Below, in pieces: positions 60,541 through 64,000 of a stretch of 64,000 bases of DNA; the stretch's first letter is position 1, and each line of letters opens with the position of its first letter. A model generated the notes under the pieces. The model was not told the DNA's origin, ran no database searches, and saw only the letters and a list, made by a program, of their open reading frames with translations. The DNA is taken from positions 1,550,001 to 1,614,000 of the forward strand of contig JABTUW010000001.1 of assembly GCA_015075185.1 (NCBI GenBank). Reading direction: 5' to 3'. The stretch is from Anaerolineales bacterium. GTDB taxonomy: Bacteria; Chloroflexota; Anaerolineae; 4572-78; J111. A program made the translations under genes and the position numbers.

Positions 60541-62427
60541 ATGTCAAAATGGAAGCCCTGGCAGCAAATGGCATTTCTGGGATATTTGCTCATTCTCAAT
60601 CTCGTTATCTTCGGCACTTTCGGGTTTCTGCTGTTTAATACCTACCGGCGCAATCAGTCATCCCAACCCCCAACTGATTTGGCTATGGCCCCAACGGGAT
60701 CGTTGGCGGTTTTTTCAACCATCACCCCCACCCCGCCAACACCTCCGTCTGTTACGCCGACGCCCATGGCGCCCCTCAATATTCCACCGGCGCTCCCGCC
60801 CGGCGAAACTACAACGAGTCCCATGACGCCGGAGGCCATTGCCCTGGTTGAAGGCAGCCGGAGCCTGGCCTGGACGGCCACCCCTAGCCCAACGCTAACG
60901 CCTGAGCCTTCAGCCACACCGACCAAGACGCCCACAAACACACCTCAACCTACGGTTACGCCGACTCAAACGCCCCAACCCACGGCTACTTCAACCCCTC
61001 GACCTACCGCTACACCGACTCCCACTCCAACTCAGACATCCTCACCCACTCATACCCCCACCCGCCTGCCGACCAGCACCAACACCCCGCAGCCAACCCC
61101 TACCGCAACTCTCCGGCCAACCCAGACACCCGTTCAGGCCGTCCAGGCTAAAGCTGTTACCCCAACCCACACTCCAACCATTCTCCCCGTTACGCCGACA
61201 CAGACGCCTACTCTAACCTCTCAGCCGGCTACAGGGTCCAGCCGTACCCTGGCCAAAACTCCCCAATCTACCCTCACCGCGACTCGAACACCCACCCTAA
61301 CCCCTCCACCGGCGACACCTACGAGGCCGCCTACTCTGACCCCGGCGGCTGTCGCTGAAGTCAAACCAACCAGCAGCCCAACTCCGCTCCCCACAGCTCA
61401 CCTCGCCCTTAAACCGACGCCGCTCGTCGTGGCTGCTGCCTTAAAAAGCGACGTGTCCAACCTACCCGCCGAAATCCCCGTTCCCCGGCTGGCCCAACCC
61501 GATTTGACCCTGGCCACAACCGCCGGGCTGGTTGACGCTATCCCCCTGACCAATGCCAGTATCGCCTTGAGTTGGGCGCCTACCGCCAAAACAGGTCAAT
61601 ACCGCATCTACAGCGATATGGGCAGCGGCTATGGGGTTTATATCCATAAAGCCGATGTCAATGAACCGGCCTTTGTTGACAAACTGCTGCGGCCTGGGCT
61701 GGCCTACCGGTACCGGGTAACGCGTCTGGAGACGGGCCGGGAAATTGTTTTGGCTCAAACTTACGCCGACACCCTGGGAGATCGAGCTGTAACGGAGCCG
61801 CTATCGGGCCAGCGCCCCGCGGTCACCGCAACCGTCGCTCCGGCTCCAACCGCCCTCCCGCCCGACGCTGTTTTGCTGGGCCTGTTAAGCGACAACAGCT
61901 TCACCGATGAGTTCAATACCCTGAATATCGTCGGCGAGGTCCGCAACGACTCCAATCTGGACGTTGGTCAAACCGATATTGCTATTACTTTTTATGATAC
62001 CGCCGGGGCAGTTGTGGGCACAGCTAACGGGAAAACAATGCTCGAGGTCATACCGCCCGGCGAAGTATCCCCGTTCCTGATTACTCTCTCGCACCCGCTG
62101 GGCATGGTCTCCTACAGCGTCCGGGCTGTCGCTCGCCCGGTGCCTCCCAGGCTCAGTCCTCAGCTATCCGTTGTCGAGGTCAAACGCTATGAAGATGAAG
62201 CCGGCTTCTTCCATGTCAAAGGAGTGGTGGCAAATACAGGCAGCGTCATGGCTAAACGGGCCAAAGTTGTCGCAGTAATCTACGGGCGCGGGGGTGGCGT
62301 CATCAATGTTGGCTTTACCTACCTTTCTCCGCCTACCCTGGCCCCCGGCGAGCGAGCCAGCTATGAAGTGATTTTTACCTACTTCCCCAAATATGTTAGC
62401 CAAAAAGTTATTCCGTTTGAGGAATAG
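60541..62427 (+). CDS. Large Thr/Pro-stalk surface protein with FN3- and FxLYD-like domains
   Basis: This 628-residue protein has one N-terminal transmembrane helix (about 11-33) and a very long Thr/Pro/Ser stalk (about 40-300) of TPTP-type repeats, likely extended and possibly glycosylated. An FN3-like domain (ISLSW-type strand IALSWAPTAKTGQYRIYSD) and two C-terminal FxLYD-like beta domains follow (LNIVGEVRNDSNLDVGQTDI and HVKGVVANTGSVMAKRAKVV). It is co-translated with the smaller stalk protein upstream. A cell-surface adhesin or envelope-linker role is inferred from layout only. Confidence 0.82.
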   Translation: MSKWKPWQQMAFLGYLLILNLVIFGTFGFLLFNTYRRNQSSQPPTDLAMAPTGSLAVFSTITPTPPTPPSVTPTPMAPLNIPPALPPGETTTSPMTPEAIALVEGSRSLAWTATPSPTLTPEPSATPTKTPTNTPQPTVTPTQTPQPTATSTPRPTATPTPTPTQTSSPTHTPTRLPTSTNTPQPTPTATLRPTQTPVQAVQAKAVTPTHTPTILPVTPTQTPTLTSQPATGSSRTLAKTPQSTLTATRTPTLTPPPATPTRPPTLTPAAVAEVKPTSSPTPLPTAHLALKPTPLVVAAALKSDVSNLPAEIPVPRLAQPDLTLATTAGLVDAIPLTNASIALSWAPTAKTGQYRIYSDMGSGYGVYIHKADVNEPAFVDKLLRPGLAYRYRVTRLETGREIVLAQTYADTLGDRAVTEPLSGQRPAVTATVAPAPTALPPDAVLLGLLSDNSFTDEFNTLNIVGEVRNDSNLDVGQTDIAITFYDTAGAVVGTANGKTMLEVIPPGEVSPFLITLSHPLGMVSYSVRAVARPVPPRLSPQLSVVEVKRYEDEAGFFHVKGVVANTGSVMAKRAKVVAVIYGRGGGVINVGFTYLSPPTLAPGERASYEVIFTYFPKYVSQKVIPFEE

Positions 62428-62443
62428 TCTTGCCTGCTCTAGC

Positions 62444-62462
62444 TCCCAAACTGAGTTTGGGA
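62444..62462. repeat. Dispersed palindrome, TTCCCAAAC/GTTTGGGAA family, copy 4
   Basis: TCCCAAACT and AGTTTGGGA flank a single G. It lies between the large stalk-protein gene and its terminator. Confidence 0.8.
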
Positions 62463-62484
62463 ACCAGGGGAACCGGATGGAAAG

Positions 62485-62512
62485 AAAAGCCCCGCCAATC
62501 GGCGGGGCTTTT
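62485..62512. terminator. Bidirectional terminator between stalk-protein and pilin genes
   Basis: AAAAGCCCCGCC and GGCGGGGCTTTT form a perfect 12-bp stem with loop AATC and tracts of A and T at its ends. It serves the plus-strand stalk operon and the minus-strand pilin. Confidence 0.92.
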
Positions 62513-62550
62513 TGATAAATGGAATAGAATAACAGTGGAATAAAATAAAA

Positions 62551-62697
62551 TTAGAGGTTGCCAACAATGTTGCTGAACACATTACCGACAACCGGGCCGA
62601 GCAGGAGCAGAATAGCGATCACGACGATTGCCACCAGAACCAGGATCAAAGCGTATTCTACCAAGCCTTGGCCTTCTTCACGCGGGAGAAACAACAC
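62551..62697 (-). CDS. Flp/Fap-type (type IVb) pilin
   Basis: This 48-residue protein starts with a short leader (LFLPREEGQGLVEYALIL) that matches the Flp pilin pattern of a G-x4-E-Y processing region, followed by one long hydrophobic helix (LVLVAIVVIAILLLLGPVVG) and a short tail. The likely start is GTG 62697 with AGGAGG 9 bases upstream. Flp pilins are cleaved by a TadV-type peptidase and assembled by the Tad secretion machine, which is not in the window. A bidirectional terminator follows. Confidence 0.85.
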   Translation of the reverse strand: MLFLPREEGQGLVEYALILVLVAIVVIAILLLLGPVVGNVFSNIVGNL

Positions 62698-62747
62698 GAT
62701 CAAAAACCTCCTTTCTTCAAGATTGTTACCTTAGCGTAACTAATCTC

Positions 62748-62776
62748 AACATAAGGCCGAAAGCGACGAATCTCAA
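62748..62776 (-). promoter_or_regulatory. Candidate promoter of the pilin gene
   Basis: On the minus strand TTGAGA (62771-62776) is separated by 17 bp from TATGTT (62748-62753), about 50 bp before the GTG start. Confidence 0.4.
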
Positions 62777-62815
62777 TAGCCAAACAGTACCACACTTCGG
62801 CTTCCCATCAATTTT

Positions 62816-63190
62816 CTAGCGGCACGCTTCCCCGGTTGACTGCCAGTGATCATCCACCAGCACCATCCGATGGCTGGAAGTTGCCGGCTGAGCCTGGCCA
62901 GATCGGCCCCACAGAAAAAAGTGTAAACTACTCTGCACACAAACTTCGGCCTGGCTGTATTCCTCGATCACCCGTTGGGTCTGGTAGGCGATGCCCAGCG
63001 GGCGGCGCTCGCGATACATCCAGATGCGGTCGAAGGTCAGCTCGTCATCTCGCTGCCACATCACTTCCGGCACTTGTGATAAATAGAAGAGGCCGCACAA
63101 AACCGGCGGAACCAGCACAAATAGGATCAAGACAAACAGGCTGAGGTACCAGTTGATTTGCTGCTGAAGTTTGGTTGGTTGTTTAGCCAT
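62816..63190 (-). CDS. Small membrane protein of unknown function
   Basis: This 124-residue protein has one transmembrane helix (about residues 14-38) and a C-terminal soluble domain with three cysteines and a Trp-rich region (SLHFFLWGRSG). I do not recognise a family. It lies between acpS and the pilin gene on the same strand, about 80 bp after a repeat hairpin. Confidence 0.65.
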   Translation of the reverse strand: MAKQPTKLQQQINWYLSLFVLILFVLVPPVLCGLFYLSQVPEVMWQRDDELTFDRIWMYRERRPLGIAYQTQRVIEEYSQAEVCVQSSLHFFLWGRSGQAQPATSSHRMVLVDDHWQSTGEACR

Positions 63191-63200
63191 ATGCGTTTAA

Positions 63201-63265
63201 CTGGAGGGCCGGAAGACCGAATTTTCCCCACCCTTCCAGCCGCCTTCCAATCCTCCAATTCCCCC
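63201..63265. repeat. Hairpin of TTGGAAGG-type 7-bp words
   Basis: CTGGAGGGCCGGAAG is answered by CTTCCAGCCGCCTTCC and AATCCTCCAA. It uses the same words as the elements at 10469-10548 and 31509-31576. Confidence 0.65.
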
Positions 63266-63270
63266 TTCCT

Positions 63271-63630
63271 CTACTCTCCCACCACAAAAGCAATCGCATA
63301 ATCTCTGGTATGCGACAGGCTAATGGCAAAGCTTGACAGGCCAAGTTGTTCGGCCAGCGCGGCGGCCGCGCCGTGCAAGTGGATCGTGGGCCGTTGATTG
63401 GCCTGGTTGACAACCTCGATCTCGCGCCAGCTCACCTCGCCGATGCCGGTCCCCAGGGCCTTGGCGGTCGCTTCCTTGGCCGCCCAGCGTGCCGCCAGGG
63501 AAGTGATTTGCCCGTGACAATAGGCCAGCTCTCGCTCCGTATAGACTCGCTTGAGAAAACGATCCCCAAAACGAGCCACACTCTGAGCTACCCGCTCCGT
63601 TTCGATCATATCAACCCCGATTGCTTTCAC
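63271..63630 (-). CDS. acpS: Holo-[acyl-carrier-protein] synthase
   Basis: This 119-residue enzyme has the AcpS signature GVDMIETERV at the N-terminus (metal-binding Asp) and WAAKEATAKALGTG (metal-binding Glu and catalytic Lys region), plus the C-terminal ISLSHTRDYAIAFV strand. It transfers 4'-phosphopantetheine from CoA to apo-ACP and so activates fatty-acid synthesis. Length is standard. It starts 9 bp after the end of the cyclase gene on the same strand. Confidence 0.94.
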   Translation of the reverse strand: MKAIGVDMIETERVAQSVARFGDRFLKRVYTERELAYCHGQITSLAARWAAKEATAKALGTGIGEVSWREIEVVNQANQRPTIHLHGAAAALAEQLGLSSFAISLSHTRDYAIAFVVGE

Positions 63631-63639
63631 GGTGTAAGT

Positions 63640-64000
63640 TTACTCCAATGCCGGCAGGGGTTCCGTAGATTTAAATTTCAAAGCCTGGACCACAAAAGCC
63701 TCCATGTCCGGCTCCGACTCCGGGTGCTTGGTGCGAATAGTCCGGGGTACAGCCTCGACCAGATCGGCCACACGCTGATGGACCGCTGGGCTGATCACCA
63801 CTTCGCCCCGCTCGGCCCCATCGCAGTAGCGCACCGCCCGGTTAACCGCATCGCCGATAACCGTATATTCCATCCGCTCCGCCACCCCAATAAAGCCATG
63901 CAGCACCGCGCCGGTATGAATCCCAATCCCAACCTGGCAGACCGGCAGGCCGCGGCTCTGCCACCTTTCCTGGTAGGCGCGGACAGCCTGCTGCATCTCT
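63640..64000 (-). CDS. Class III adenylate/guanylate cyclase, C-terminal part
   Basis: The visible 120 residues are the C-terminal half of a class III nucleotide cyclase catalytic domain: VGIGIHTGAVLHGFIGV, then MEYTVIGDAVNRAVRYCDGA, with the family Asn/Arg pair (NRAVR) near the active site. The frame stays open to the window edge, so the rest of the protein lies outside. It would make cAMP or cGMP, with upstream domains unknown. Confidence 0.85.
   Translation of the reverse strand, partial: EMQQAVRAYQERWQSRGLPVCQVGIGIHTGAVLHGFIGVAERMEYTVIGDAVNRAVRYCDGAERGEVVISPAVHQRVADLVEAVPRTIRTKHPESEPDMEAFVVQALKFKSTEPLPALE

Noticed and set aside
1..64000. tRNA, rRNA or insertion-sequence genes
   Set aside because: I saw no cloverleaf, rRNA segment or transposase reading frame in the window.

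Overview
This GC-rich window looks like chromosomal DNA of a Chloroflexota bacterium, probably class Anaerolineae. That is an inference from gene style: Tat-exported binding lipoproteins, an nSTAND-WD40 giant protein, Thr/Pro-rich surface linkers, an F420-type oxidoreductase and a very high density of short intergenic repeats. There is no rRNA, tRNA, IS transposase or CRISPR array that I can see.

Layout. (1) 1-7.4 kb, minus strand: a LacI-controlled catabolic operon (LacI, zinc dehydrogenase, PotABCD-type importer, Gfo/Idh/MocA dehydrogenase) with two identical operators 105 bp apart. (2) 7.6-12.5 kb, plus: two HtrA-type proteases and a NarL-type two-component system. (3) 12.5-18.2 kb, minus: an operon of antitoxin, PIN toxin, nSTAND-WD40 ATPase and adenosine deaminase with its own promoter. 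(4) 18.2-23.6 kb, minus: zinc-ribbon Ser/Thr kinase with a periplasmic propeller, two GT4 glycosyltransferases and a lipoprotein. (5) 23.7-28.2 kb, plus: bifunctional nuclease, DnaB helicase, a DnaD-like protein and a DnaC-like helicase loader with two AAA+ domains. (6) 28.3-31.5 kb, plus: JAMM protease, E1-like adenylyltransferase, SDR and rhodanese. (7) 31.5-49.4 kb, mostly minus: a large ABC export locus with TetR regulator, membrane-fusion lipoprotein, TolB-like propeller, an aberrant phosphofructokinase homologue, one LolD/MacB-type ATPase and four FtsX/MacB-type permeases. (8) 49.5-59.1 kb: RdgB, a DUF4352-like protein, an alpha/beta hydrolase, a VIT-VWA protein, two TatA proteins, a spermidine-synthase-like membrane protein and RpoD. 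(9) 59.5-64 kb: a promoter with a ~200-nt structured leader driving two Thr/Pro-rich membrane-anchored proteins, an Flp-type pilin of 48 residues, AcpS and part of a class III nucleotide cyclase.

Non-coding DNA is unusual. Many gaps hold hairpins built from 7-bp tandem units, each with a different sequence, plus several dispersed palindrome families; members of both classes also lie inside reading frames. The strongest leads are the toxin-STAND-deaminase operon, the one-ATPase/four-permease export locus with its altered PFK-like protein, the tandem-AAA+ helicase loader and the structured leader RNA. All functional statements rest on reading motifs by eye; no database search was run.
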